A DNA stretch of 64,000 bases, from NCBI GenBank assembly GCA_963736505.1, contig CAVTOZ010000001.1, forward strand, positions 992,001 through 1,056,000. The letters run 5' to 3'. This document shows, in pieces, positions 40,293-48,715 of the stretch (positions within the stretch are counted from its first letter, which is position 1; each line of letters opens with the position of its first letter). The notes below the pieces were generated by a model. It worked only from the letters and a program-made list of their open reading frames with translations, did not search any database and was not told the DNA's origin. The translations under genes and the position numbers were made by a program. Origin of the DNA: Solirubrobacter sp963736505 (lineage in GTDB: Bacteria; Actinomycetota; Thermoleophilia; Solirubrobacterales; Solirubrobacteraceae).

Positions 40293-41534
40293 TCAGACGA
40301 GCTCGAAGTGCATGTAGTCCTTCGAGCCCGTGTAGTTGCCGCCCCAGCGCAGGCCGGTGGCCTTCAGGGCCTCGACCATCTGCTTGTCGAGGTCGAGGAA
40401 GCCGGTGTCGGCGAGCTTGCGCATCGGGTCGTCGTCGCGTGCCTTGGTCGCGGCCGTGAGCTGGCGCTGCTTGGCCTTGAGCTTCGCCGTCTTGGCGGCG
40501 ATCGCCTTGGCGTCCTTGGTCACGTCGAGCGCGTCGATCTCGAGCTGCAGGCTGTCGATCGCCTTCTCGAGGTCGTCGACCGCCTTCTCGAGCGCGATCA
40601 CGCGGTCGCGCTCGCCGCTGATCGCCTTCTGCGCCGCCAGGTTGGCCCGGATCTCCGCCTGGTTGGCCTTCAGGTCGGCGCGCAGCGCCTTGGCCTCCTG
40701 CTTCTGATCCGCCGTCGGCTTGGCGACCTTGCCGAGCACGCCGAGCTTGTCGGCGATCTCCTTCTGCTCGGCCTCGAGCACGTGCTCGTCGTCGTAGATC
40801 TCCTCCGAGCGCTCGGCCAGCCCGACCGCCGAGTAGCGCGCCTGGAAGTTCAGCGACGCCTCCGCGCTGGCGTCGTAGCTGTCGGTCATGCCCTGCTTGG
40901 CGCCCGGGTTGGCGGCGTTGATGTCGAACTCCGTCAGCGCGCTGATGATCGCGTTCTGCTTGGCGTTCAGCAGTCGCGGGTTGGTGTCCTCGTCGAAGTC
41001 GATCGCCTTGCCGTCGGCGTGGTTGCTCCACTGCCCGCCGGACTGCGTGCGCGGGTTGAAGGCCCACAGCTTCGTGAACGGCGCATCCGTGACGCCCGCG
41101 TCGTTGAGCGCCTTCTGCGCGGCGAGCAGCTTCGTGCGCAGGTCCTTGTGCATCGGCGAGCTGTGGCCGAAGAACGTGCCGGTGACGATGTTGTCGTGCA
41201 CGTACTGCAGCGGCCGCAGGATGCCCTGGTCGCGGTACTTCGGGCACAGCCCGTCGTAGCGCTGCTTGGGCGTGCCGACGGGACGGTCGGGCCCTGCGAA
41301 GTGGGCTCGCGCGCTCGCGAGCGCGGGGTCGTTCCAGTCGTCCTCCCACTGCTGCTCGACGGTCTTCGGCGGCGCCACCACGCCCGGCGCCGGCTGGCGC
41401 AGCATCTGGCCGACGGCCTGGTTGCCGGCGGAGCGCTGGAGCCGCAGCAGCTCGGCGTACGGCGGCGCCGGAGCCGCCTCCTCGCGCACCGCGACGACGG
41501 CCTCGTCGTGCGGTTGCTCGCGCCGTCGCTTCAC
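40293..41534 (-). CDS. LQRSAGN-tagged M15-type peptidoglycan peptidase (putative exported effector)
   Basis: The 413-aa product begins with a basic, Pro/Ala-rich stretch and the tag LLRLQRSAGNQAV (residues 29-41). An M15 (VanY/D-Ala-D-Ala carboxypeptidase-like) active site follows in two parts: QWSNHADGKAIDFD with zinc ligands His172 and Asp179, and the C-terminal GGNYTGSKDYMHFEL with the third ligand His409. Between them (about 265-370) lies a long Lys/Ala/Glu-rich coiled coil that most M15 enzymes lack. It has no signal peptide, so export by another route is implied. It is divergent from a second LQRSAGN protein. Confidence 0.75.
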   Translation of the reverse strand: MKRRREQPHDEAVVAVREEAAPAPPYAELLRLQRSAGNQAVGQMLRQPAPGVVAPPKTVEQQWEDDWNDPALASARAHFAGPDRPVGTPKQRYDGLCPKYRDQGILRPLQYVHDNIVTGTFFGHSSPMHKDLRTKLLAAQKALNDAGVTDAPFTKLWAFNPRTQSGGQWSNHADGKAIDFDEDTNPRLLNAKQNAIISALTEFDINAANPGAKQGMTDSYDASAEASLNFQARYSAVGLAERSEEIYDDEHVLEAEQKEIADKLGVLGKVAKPTADQKQEAKALRADLKANQAEIRANLAAQKAISGERDRVIALEKAVDDLEKAIDSLQLEIDALDVTKDAKAIAAKTAKLKAKQRQLTAATKARDDDPMRKLADTGFLDLDKQMVEALKATGLRWGGNYTGSKDYMHFELV

Positions 41535-41553
41535 GACGCGATCCTACGCCCGG

Positions 41554-41559
41554 TAGTGT
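41554..41559 (+). promoter_or_regulatory. -10 box (leaderless) for the LQRSAGN hydrolase
   Basis: TAGTGT, 6 nt, GTG at 41566. The gap to the opposite effector gene is just 31 bp, so both promoters overlap. Confidence 0.4.
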
Positions 41560-41565
41560 CGGGCC

Positions 41566-42741
41566 GTGAAGGAGCTGCGCCGGCGCAGGCCCCACACGAC
41601 GGATGAGGCGCCCCGCACCCAGGCGGTGCGCGAGGACCCCGGCGGCGTGCTCGCGCTCCAGCGCAGCGCGGGCAACGCGGCGGTCGCGCGCGCCCTGCTC
41701 CAGCGCGTCGGCGGCTGGAAGGGCGCCGCGCCGAAGACGCCCAACGCGGGCGAGATGACGGTCACCGACAAGACCTCGAGCAAGAGCGCCCGGCGGATCC
41801 CGATCGACGGCATCCCGCAGGGCAACGTCAACGAGGACTTCGACGAGGTCGCGCTCACGACGACGCCCGACAAGACCAAGCCGAAGGAGACCGTCGACCA
41901 CAAGGTCTCCGAGTTCACGTCGGAGTCGGCCGCCGGGGGCAAGGCGATCGTCGTCATCCCGACGGGCATGAAGCTCGACAAGGACACGAGCGTCGACGTG
42001 CTGCTGCACCTGCACGGCCACACGACCGGCTACCGCCGCACCGGGCGCTCCACGCGCGACCTCGGCGTCGAGCACATCGAGGAGCAGGTCGCGGCCGCCA
42101 GCCACCCGCTGATCGCCGTCCTGCCGCAGGGCGGCTTCCACTCCTGGTTCGGGAAGACGGGCAAGTCGTTCGACCCCACCGCGTACCTCGACTCGGTGTG
42201 GAAGATCCTGACCGACATCGGCGCGTGGCCGGAGGCGCCCAAGCGCGGCGGCCTGATCCTCTCCAGCCACAGCGGCGGCGACAATCCGCTCGAGGACATG
42301 CTGGCCAAGGGCCAGGCGGCCGGCAAGGGCCCGGTCGCCGGCCTGAAGGCGCTGTTCCTGCTCGACACCATGTACGGGTCCGGCGACGCCGACCGGGTGA
42401 TCAAGTTCGTCAGGTTCCGGCTCGGCCAGGACCTCGAGCAGATCGCCGCGCTGGCGTCGGACAAGGACAAGATCGACTGGGCGCACGCGCACGGCTTCCG
42501 CCTCGTCGGCAAGCACTCGGGCGGCCACTACAAGCCGCAGATGAAGCAGCTCGCGGACGCCGTCACGGCGTGGCTGGCGGACTCCGAGACGGTCAAGGTG
42601 CTCGGCGCGCCCGGGACACCGCTCAACGACGCGGTGGCGGCCAACGTGACGATCGACCCGCCGGGCGGGAGCGGCAAGGACCACGACGCGTTCGTGGGCG
42701 ACCAGGAGCACCTGCGCAAGGCGCTCGACACGCTCCCGTGA
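41566..42741 (+). CDS. LQRSAGN-tagged alpha/beta hydrolase (putative exported effector)
   Basis: The 391-aa product carries the tag VLALQRSAGNAAV (residues 28-40) after a basic N-terminus. From about 125 it looks like an alpha/beta hydrolase: VDVLLHLHGHTTGYR (143-157, oxyanion-hole HGH), LIAVLPQGGFHSWFG, and the nucleophile elbow LILSSHSGGDNP with Ser236. An Asp and His for the triad may lie in FLLDTMYGSGDADR and VGKHSGGHY; this is less sure. It has no signal peptide. Substrate could be a lipid or ester of a target cell. It is transcribed away from the M15 protein, which suggests joint use. Confidence 0.7.
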   Translation: MKELRRRRPHTTDEAPRTQAVREDPGGVLALQRSAGNAAVARALLQRVGGWKGAAPKTPNAGEMTVTDKTSSKSARRIPIDGIPQGNVNEDFDEVALTTTPDKTKPKETVDHKVSEFTSESAAGGKAIVVIPTGMKLDKDTSVDVLLHLHGHTTGYRRTGRSTRDLGVEHIEEQVAAASHPLIAVLPQGGFHSWFGKTGKSFDPTAYLDSVWKILTDIGAWPEAPKRGGLILSSHSGGDNPLEDMLAKGQAAGKGPVAGLKALFLLDTMYGSGDADRVIKFVRFRLGQDLEQIAALASDKDKIDWAHAHGFRLVGKHSGGHYKPQMKQLADAVTAWLADSETVKVLGAPGTPLNDAVAANVTIDPPGGSGKDHDAFVGDQEHLRKALDTLP

Positions 42742-42751
42742 GCAGGCGCGC

Positions 42752-43219
42752 TCAGGCCTCGCCGTCGTAGTAGTCGCGGTTGTCGCTGCGGCGGACGAGG
42801 ATGCGCTCGCCGCCCGGGGCCGCGATCGCGCCGATCTTGTCGCTGTCGGGATAGACGGTCACGGCGGGCCACTTCATCGTCGAGATCATCAGCACGCGGA
42901 TCGTCTCGTCCGTGCGGTTGGTGACCTTGTGCGCGCCGTCCGGGCCGGTGTCGAAGCACACGAGGTCGCCCGCGCCGAGCTCGTGCTCGCCCTCCGGGTC
43001 GCGCACGGTCGCGCGCCCCGTGAGCACGAGCAGCCACTCCTCCTCGGCGTACTCGTAGTGGTACGGGCACACGCTCTGCCCCGGCGGCAGCTCGTAGATC
43101 GAGCCGCCGAGCTGGCTCGCGCCGATCTTGGGCCCGAAGCGGTCCATGCCGGCGCTGTAGGGCTCAGGATCGGCGGGGTCGTACTCGAACTTCGGCTCGT
43201 TGATGTTGAACACGCGCAT
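42752..43219 (-). CDS. cupin domain protein
   Basis: The 155-aa product is a single cupin: IYELPPGQSVCPYHYEYAEEEWLLVLTGRATVRD has the metal-binding H-x-H/E positions (HYEYAEEE), and GAGDLVCFDTGPDGAHKVTN gives the second motif with its His. A C-terminal tail (VYPDSDKIGAIAAP..RRSDNRDYYDGE) is typical of the group. It follows the flavin oxidase gene by 4 bp and is probably translated together with it. The substrate is unknown, possibly a sugar-derived acid. Confidence 0.85.
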   Translation of the reverse strand: MRVFNINEPKFEYDPADPEPYSAGMDRFGPKIGASQLGGSIYELPPGQSVCPYHYEYAEEEWLLVLTGRATVRDPEGEHELGAGDLVCFDTGPDGAHKVTNRTDETIRVLMISTMKWPAVTVYPDSDKIGAIAAPGGERILVRRSDNRDYYDGEA

Positions 43220-43223
43220 GGGC

Positions 43224-44483
43224 TCATCCCAGCACGTGACGCACCCACGCGCTCGCGAAGCGCCCGCCGGGGTCGAGCTCGGCGCGGATCGACGCGAAGG
43301 CGTCCCAGCCCGGATAGCGCGGGGCGAGGTCGGCGGCGCCGAGGAACGAGCGCTTGCCCCAGTGCGGCCGGCCGCCGAGCGACGACAGGTGCGCCTCGAC
43401 CTCGCGGAACGGCGCCTCGTACGGCATCCCCTCGAACAGGTGGACGGCGATGTAGGCGCTGTCGCGCCGATACGCGGGAGAGAGCAGCGCGTCGTCGGCG
43501 CGCACGAAGCGCAGCTCGATCGGGAACGAGACCGGATGTCGCTCGAGGATCGCCTTCACCTCCCGCACCGCGCCGGCGGCATGCTCGCGGGGGATCGAGT
43601 ACTCCATCTCCTCGAAGCGCACCAGCCGCGGCGAGGCGAAGACGGCGTGCGACCAGTCGACGCGCTCGCGCGTGGACGCCGCCGACGAGGCGAAGCGGTT
43701 GAGCGCCGGGATCGCGCGCGGGAACGCCCGCGCGGCGCGGCTGACGAGGTACAGCGCGCGGTTGTCGAGCAGGATGTCGCTCGTGTACGCCTTCACGCGG
43801 CCGGGCCGCCGCGGCGGGTCGTCGGTGCGGTCGTTGGTGCGCGTGAGCGCGATGCCGGAGTGCGGGAACGTCCAGAACTCGAAGTGGGCGTGCGCGTCGG
43901 CCCGCGCGCCGAGGTCGGCGAGCACGTCCTCGAGCGGCTGCGGCGCGTCGATCCCGCGCAGCCGGAACGCGGGGACGCAGCGCAGCGTCACCGCGACGAC
44001 GACGCCGAGCGCGCCCAGCGAGACCTGCGCGGCGGCGAGCAGCTCGCCGTGGTCGAGCGTCCGCTCGCTGCCGTCGGCGAGCACGAGCTCGACCGCCTCC
44101 ACCTGGGCCGAGAGGATCGGCAGGCGCGCGCCGGTGCCGTGCGTGCCGGTGCAGATCGCGCCCGCGAGCGACTGGACGTCGATGTCGCCGAGGTTCGGCA
44201 TCGCGAGCCCGCGCGCGAGCAGCTCGCGCGACAGCGCGTGCAGGCGGATGCCGGCCTCGACGCGGACGCGCTCGCCGTCGACCTCGAGCACGCGGTCGAG
44301 CGCGTCGAGCGACAGCAGCGTCCCGCCGGTCGCGGCGCCGCCGCTGAACGAGTGGCCGGCGCCCGCCACGCGCACCGGGGCGGGGCCTTCGACGACCGCC
44401 CGCGCGACCTCGGCGCGCGTGCGCGGAGCGAGCCTGCGCGCCGGCGTGCAGCGCTGGGAACCGGACCAGTTGACCCACTCCAT
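43224..44483 (-). CDS. FAD-linked sugar-1,4-lactone oxidase (D-arabinono/L-gulono type)
   Basis: The 419-aa product is a VAO-family flavoprotein: VRVAGAGHSFSGGAATGGTLLSLDALDRVLEVDG is the FAD-binding loop (H in GHSFS is the usual covalent-FAD position), LGDIDVQSLAGAICTGTHGTG continues the site, and the C-terminal ALO domain ends RPHWGKRSFL..YPGWDAFASIRAELDPGGRFASAWVRHVLG. The HWGK motif is a hallmark of the group. It oxidises an aldonolactone with O2 or another acceptor. It is divergent from the rhodanese gene with back-to-back -10 boxes. Confidence 0.92.
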   Translation of the reverse strand: MEWVNWSGSQRCTPARRLAPRTRAEVARAVVEGPAPVRVAGAGHSFSGGAATGGTLLSLDALDRVLEVDGERVRVEAGIRLHALSRELLARGLAMPNLGDIDVQSLAGAICTGTHGTGARLPILSAQVEAVELVLADGSERTLDHGELLAAAQVSLGALGVVVAVTLRCVPAFRLRGIDAPQPLEDVLADLGARADAHAHFEFWTFPHSGIALTRTNDRTDDPPRRPGRVKAYTSDILLDNRALYLVSRAARAFPRAIPALNRFASSAASTRERVDWSHAVFASPRLVRFEEMEYSIPREHAAGAVREVKAILERHPVSFPIELRFVRADDALLSPAYRRDSAYIAVHLFEGMPYEAPFREVEAHLSSLGGRPHWGKRSFLGAADLAPRYPGWDAFASIRAELDPGGRFASAWVRHVLG

Positions 44484-44492
44484 GCCCGCCGC

Positions 44493-44502
44493 ACGGTAGC
44501 GT
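44493..44502. promoter_or_regulatory. overlapping divergent -10 boxes, oxidase and rhodanese
   Basis: ACGGTAGCGT: TAGCGT (44497-44502) is 7 nt before the rhodanese ATG on the plus strand, and TACCGT (44498-44493, minus) is 9 nt before the oxidase ATG. The two share bases 44497-44498, so only one can be occupied at a time. Confidence 0.45.
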
Positions 44503-44509
44503 CCGGCCG

Positions 44510-44827
44510 ATGGACATCGCGCCCGAGCAGGTCGCCGAGCTTCAGCGCGAAGGGACGATCCAGCTGATCGACGTGCGCGAGCCGTACGAGTGGGAGACCG
44601 GCCGCATCCCGGGCTCTCGCCACGTCACGCTGGGCGCCGTCGCGAGCGAGGCAGAGACGATCGACCGCGACACGCCGGTGGTGTTCATCTGCCGCGTGGG
44701 CGGGCGCTCGACGATGGCGGCCAACGCGTTCCGGCGCGCCGGCTTCGACGCGTACTCGCTGGCCGGCGGCGTGCTGGCGTGGGAGGCGCTCGGGCTGCCG
44801 TTCGACGGGCGGGTCGCGGAGCACTAG
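44510..44827 (+). CDS. rhodanese-like sulfurtransferase
   Basis: The 105-aa product is a single rhodanese domain: IQLIDVREPYEWETGRIPGSRHV at the start, the active-site loop FICRVGGRST with the persulfide Cys, and FDAYSLAGGVLAWEALGLPF at the end. It moves sulfane sulfur to thiols or cyanide; the CRVGGRS loop is that of GlpE-type single-domain enzymes. The PQQ-type dehydrogenase starts 3 bp after its stop, so the two are co-transcribed, although a functional link is not evident. Confidence 0.92.
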   Translation: MDIAPEQVAELQREGTIQLIDVREPYEWETGRIPGSRHVTLGAVASEAETIDRDTPVVFICRVGGRSTMAANAFRRAGFDAYSLAGGVLAWEALGLPFDGRVAEH

Positions 44828-44830
44828 CGC

Positions 44831-46252
44831 ATGAGGCTCCCCGGGCTCGCGATCCTGCTCCTGCTCGCGCTCGCCGCGCCCGCGCAGGCCGCGCCGGCGC
44901 TGAGCAAGCTCGGCGACTTCACCGAGCCGACGTACGCGACCTCGCCGCCGGGCGACGCGGCGCGCGTCTTCGTCACCGAGCGCGCCGGCGTCGTGCGGAT
45001 CGCCGGCCAGGCCGCGCCGTTCCTCGACCTGCGCTCGATCACGCAGACCGACTACACCGAGCGCGGGCTGCTGTCCGTCGCGTTCGCGCCCGACTACGCG
45101 ACCAGCGGGCGCTTCTACGTCTACCTGACCGCCGCGCCGGACGGGCAGATCCAGGTCCGCGAGTACCGCCGCTCGGCCGCCGACCCGAACGTCGCGGACC
45201 CGAACAGCGGGCGGTTGCTGCTCGCGATCGCGCACCCGGACGCCCAGAACCACAACGGCGGGCAGCTGCAGTTCGGGCCTGACGGGAAGCTGTGGCTCGG
45301 CACGGGCGACGGCGGGGGCGCCGACAACCAGTTCGGCCACTCGCAGGACCCCGCGTCGCTGCTCGGCAAGCTGATCCGGCTCGATCCCGCGCAGCCGGCG
45401 CCGGAGGTGATGGCGCGCGGGCTGCGCAACCCGTGGCGCTTCTCGTTCGCGCCGGACGGCCGGATCGTCATCGGCGACGTCGGCCAGAACACGACCGAGG
45501 AGGTCGACGTCGGCCTCGCCGCGAACTACGGCTGGCCGTGCAAGGAGGGCAAGGCGGCGTACAAGACCGATCCCGGCTGCGACGGCGTCGCGACGGCCGA
45601 CCCCGTGCTCGAGCGCCCGCACAGCGCCGGCGTCTGCTCGATCACCGGCGGCTACGTCGTGCGCGATCCCGGCCTGCCGACCCTGCTCGGCCGCTACCTG
45701 TACGGCGACTACTGCGCGCCCGCGCTGCGCTCGGCCGACCTCGCGAACCCGGCGAGCGACGCGCCGGTGGGCGTCGACGTGGCGCAGCTGAGCTCGTTCG
45801 GCGAGGACGCCTGCGGGCGCATCCTCGCGGTCTCGCTCGCCGGCCCCGTCTACCGGCTCGTCGACGGCGCGCCGTCGCCGTGCGCCTCCGCCCCGCCCGC
45901 CGCGACGCCCGCGCCGGTCGACACGCACGCCTGCAAGGTGTCGCTGAAGGTCGGCGGCCTGCGCAGCGTCGTCCGCCGCCATCGCGTCACCGCCACGCTG
46001 CGCAGCGACGAGCCGTGCCGCGCGACGCTGCGGGCGCGCATCGCGGGCGTCGCGAGCTTCCGCGCCGCCTCCCGCTCCCTGCGCGCCGGCCAGGCCACCA
46101 CGCTCACGCTGCGGCTCACGGCCCGCGGCACCCGCGCGGTCCGCCGCGCGCTGCGCAGGCATCGCTTCCTGCGCGCGACGTTCACGCTCGAGGCGATCGA
46201 CGCGACGAAGAACATCCGCGCCGTCACCCGTCACGCCAGAGTTCGCCGTTAA
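44831..46252 (+). CDS. secreted PQQ-dependent sugar dehydrogenase (soluble GDH/sorbosone type)
   Basis: The 473-aa product has a signal peptide (LPGLAILLLLALAAPAQA) and a six-bladed propeller: FTEPTYATSPPGDAARVFVTERAG, RGLLSVAFAPDYATSGRFYVYLT, HNGGQLQFGPDGKLWLGTGDGGG (PQQ site His), GLRNPWRFSFAPDGRIVIGDVGQN and SITGGYVVRDP. The C-terminal 120 residues are a basic domain with Cys, not part of the propeller. These enzymes oxidise aldose or hexose outside the cytoplasm. No PQQ synthesis genes are seen here. Its coordination with the lactone oxidase next door suggests sugar-acid chemistry. Confidence 0.9.
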   Translation: MRLPGLAILLLLALAAPAQAAPALSKLGDFTEPTYATSPPGDAARVFVTERAGVVRIAGQAAPFLDLRSITQTDYTERGLLSVAFAPDYATSGRFYVYLTAAPDGQIQVREYRRSAADPNVADPNSGRLLLAIAHPDAQNHNGGQLQFGPDGKLWLGTGDGGGADNQFGHSQDPASLLGKLIRLDPAQPAPEVMARGLRNPWRFSFAPDGRIVIGDVGQNTTEEVDVGLAANYGWPCKEGKAAYKTDPGCDGVATADPVLERPHSAGVCSITGGYVVRDPGLPTLLGRYLYGDYCAPALRSADLANPASDAPVGVDVAQLSSFGEDACGRILAVSLAGPVYRLVDGAPSPCASAPPAATPAPVDTHACKVSLKVGGLRSVVRRHRVTATLRSDEPCRATLRARIAGVASFRAASRSLRAGQATTLTLRLTARGTRAVRRALRRHRFLRATFTLEAIDATKNIRAVTRHARVRR

Positions 46253-46258
46253 CGGAAA

Positions 46259-46289
46259 ACGGCCGCGTGGTGTGCACCCACACGGCCGT
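46259..46289. terminator. hairpin between convergent genes
   Basis: ACGGCCGCGTGG (46259-46270) pairs with CCACACGGCCGT (46278-46289) around a 7-nt loop, with one mismatch. It starts 7 bp after the dehydrogenase stop; no T-run follows. It can serve as a two-way terminator with the flavoprotein gene ending at 46400. Confidence 0.5.
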
Positions 46290-46399
46290 CCCTGCGAATC
46301 CTTCCGCTGCCTCCTCCGTGAGACCGATGACGCCCTCCGAAGCGTGATGTCAGACTCGCATCACACCGGAGAAAGGCCAATCGGACATACGTCTAGCGA

Positions 46400-47923
46400 T
46401 CAGGCAGCGGCTTCCTCGGCCGTGTGGAGCGGCTCGCGCTCGTAGACCGTGCTCGGCACCCGCTTGTACGGCTGCTCGGGCTCCTGATGCTCCTCGTGGT
46501 AGGCGGAATCGGCGTTGACGGCCCACAGGTCGTGGCTCGTGCCCTTGGTGATGTTCTCCACCGCGCGCATCGCCGTCAGCATCGAGTGATCGGAGTTGTT
46601 GTAACGATGCAGACCGTTGCGGCCGACCTGCTGGAGGTTCGAGAGGCCCTCGAGCCAGCCCTTGATCGTCTCGACGCGCTCGCTGTAGTCGGCGTCGTAC
46701 ATCGGATAGGCGAGCGGGACGCGTGTGACGAAGCCGCGCTCGACGTCGGCGGCCTTCGCGAGGCCGAGCTTCTCGATCTCGCCCTTGGCGAGCTCGACGA
46801 GGTCGTCGTCGTCGGACTCCCACAGCTTGTCGCCCTTGAAGCAGAAGTACTCCATGCCGATCGAGGCCTTCGACTGGTCGGGCACCATCCACGGGCTCCA
46901 CGAGCGGAAGTTCTGGATCCGGCCGACCTGCACGCCGGGCTCGTGGATGTAGATCCAGTTGTCCGGGAACAGGTCCTCGCCGTCGATCACGAGCGCGATC
47001 GTCAGGAAGTCGCGGTAGCGCAGGCCCTGGGCCGCCGCCTGGACGGCGCCGGTCGCGGCCGCGCCGGACATGCCGACCGTCGCGCGCAGCGGCAGCGAGG
47101 AGATCACCTGCGAAGGCTCGATCCGCTCGCCGCCGGCCTCGAGCGCGACGACGCGGCCGTCGCGCACCTCGAGCTTGGTGACGGGCGTGTTGAGCCGGAC
47201 CTCGCCGCCGTTGGCGATGATCTCGTCGGCCATCGTCTCCCACATCTGGCCCGGGCCGAAGCGCGGGTAGTGGAACTCGCTGATCAGCGACTTGATCTTG
47301 TTGTCCTTGTTGCCCATGAACGCCGACTTGGCGGCCGACATGAACGACAGGCCCTTGATCCGCTGGGCGGCCCACTCGGCGCGGACCTCGTTGGCGGGCA
47401 CGCCCCACACCTTCTCGGTGTAGGACATGAAGAAGTGCTGGTAGAGCCGCTTGCCGAAGCGGTTGGACACCCACTGCTCGAGGTTGTCCTCACGACCCTT
47501 CGGCTTGACCGCGGCCCACAGGTAGGAGGCCAGGCAGCGCGTGAGCTCGACGGGGCCGAGCTTCTTGATCACGTCGGTGCCGTTGAGCGGGTAGTCGAGG
47601 AACTTGCCGTTCCAGTAGATCCGCGACATGCGCGGGCGCTTGAGGAACTCCTCCTTCATCACCTCGTGCCAGAGGTCGTCGACCTCCTTGGACTTGGTGA
47701 AGAAGCGGTGGCCGCCCAGGTCGAAGCGGAAGCCGTCGCGAACCTCGGTCTTCGCGATGCCGCCAACCTGGTCCTCCGCCTCGAACACGATGACGGGACG
47801 CCCCTCTTTCGCGAGCAGGTACCCGGCCGTGAGGCCGGCGGGGCCGCCGCCGAGGACAGCGACCGGCTTCTCGGACCGGAACCGACGGGGGACGTCGGCC
47901 GGCGTGTAGTCAACGGTGGACAT
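46400..47923 (-). CDS. FAD-dependent UGM/amine-oxidase-like flavoprotein
   Basis: The 507-aa product has an N-terminal FAD-binding motif (PVAVLGGGPAGLTAGYLLAKEGRPVIVFEAEDQVGGIAKT) and the FDLGGHRFFTKSKEV motif common to UDP-galactopyranose mutases and phytoene-desaturase-like enzymes. The segment RFGKRLYQHFFMSYTEKVWGVPANEV is like UGM-type proteins used in polysaccharide loci. It may interconvert a sugar ring or oxidise a lipid precursor of the cell surface. It stands before the regulator genes and near several glycosyltransferases. It has a ribosome-binding site (AAGGTG) ahead of the ATG. Confidence 0.82.
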   Translation of the reverse strand: MSTVDYTPADVPRRFRSEKPVAVLGGGPAGLTAGYLLAKEGRPVIVFEAEDQVGGIAKTEVRDGFRFDLGGHRFFTKSKEVDDLWHEVMKEEFLKRPRMSRIYWNGKFLDYPLNGTDVIKKLGPVELTRCLASYLWAAVKPKGREDNLEQWVSNRFGKRLYQHFFMSYTEKVWGVPANEVRAEWAAQRIKGLSFMSAAKSAFMGNKDNKIKSLISEFHYPRFGPGQMWETMADEIIANGGEVRLNTPVTKLEVRDGRVVALEAGGERIEPSQVISSLPLRATVGMSGAAATGAVQAAAQGLRYRDFLTIALVIDGEDLFPDNWIYIHEPGVQVGRIQNFRSWSPWMVPDQSKASIGMEYFCFKGDKLWESDDDDLVELAKGEIEKLGLAKAADVERGFVTRVPLAYPMYDADYSERVETIKGWLEGLSNLQQVGRNGLHRYNNSDHSMLTAMRAVENITKGTSHDLWAVNADSAYHEEHQEPEQPYKRVPSTVYEREPLHTAEEAAA

Positions 47924-48003
47924 GCAGTCACCTTGCCCACTCCGCGGGCATTTCCCGCGCGTTGCTAAACCCCGCTAACAGCCCCTAACCCGCGTCCGAG
48001 CAC

Positions 48004-48009
48004 TAACCT
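48004..48009 (+). promoter_or_regulatory. -10 box (leaderless) for the first response regulator
   Basis: TAACCT, 7 nt, GTG at 48017. Confidence 0.5.
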
Positions 48010-48016
48010 CAGGCCG

Positions 48017-48715
48017 GTGCAGGCCGTGACAGCACTGGACATCCTGCTCGTCGACGACGACCGGCCACTGCGCGAGATGCTGACCCGCTCGTTCGAGCGC
48101 GAAGGCCATCGGGTGACCGCCGTACCGGACGGCGACACCGCCCTGGCGGCCGCCTCTGAGCGCGCGTACGACGTCGTCCTGCTCGACGTCGCGCTCGGCG
48201 CCGGACCCACCGGCTACGACGTCGCGCGCATGCTGCGCGCCCGCCGCGACGTGGTCCCGATCATCATGCTGACGGCGCTGGACTCCGAGGCCGACGCCGT
48301 CCAGGGCCTCGAGGCCGGGGCCGACGACTACGTCACCAAGCCGTTCGGGCTCGCCGAGCTGCGCTCGCGCATCCGCGCCGTGCTGCGGCGCGCCCAGGGC
48401 CGCGTCGTCGAGGGCAGCCTGCAGGTCGGCCCGGTGATGCTCGACCGCGACCTGCGCCGCGTGACCGTCGAGGGCACCGCGGTCAAGCTCACGTTCAGCG
48501 AGTTCGAGCTGCTCGCGTGCCTGATGTCGCGTCCCGGCTACGCGTTCAACCGGCAGGAGCTGCTGCGCGCGATCTGGGGCGACTCGGCCTACCGCGACCC
48601 GCGCGCGATCGACGTCCACATCCGCCACCTGCGCGAGAAGCTCGAGGCCAAGCCGGAGGAGCCGAGCCTGATCTTGACCGTCCCCGGCCAGGGCTACCGC
48701 TTCAGGGAGTCATGA
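48017..48715 (+). CDS. OmpR-family response regulator (copy A)
   Basis: The 232-aa product has a receiver domain with the acidic pair in ILLVDDDRPLRE, the phospho-acceptor Asp57 (DVVLLDVAL) and Lys108 (VTKPFG), then an OmpR winged helix (FSEFELLACLMSRPGYAFNRQELLRAIWGDSAY..IDVHIRHLREKLEAKPEEPSLILTV). It is a DNA-binding output partner of the histidine kinase that begins in its stop codon (ATGA). The receiver insert LGAGPTGYD is shared with the second response regulator at 56915, so the two systems arose by duplication. Confidence 0.95.
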   Translation: MQAVTALDILLVDDDRPLREMLTRSFEREGHRVTAVPDGDTALAAASERAYDVVLLDVALGAGPTGYDVARMLRARRDVVPIIMLTALDSEADAVQGLEAGADDYVTKPFGLAELRSRIRAVLRRAQGRVVEGSLQVGPVMLDRDLRRVTVEGTAVKLTFSEFELLACLMSRPGYAFNRQELLRAIWGDSAYRDPRAIDVHIRHLREKLEAKPEEPSLILTVPGQGYRFRES

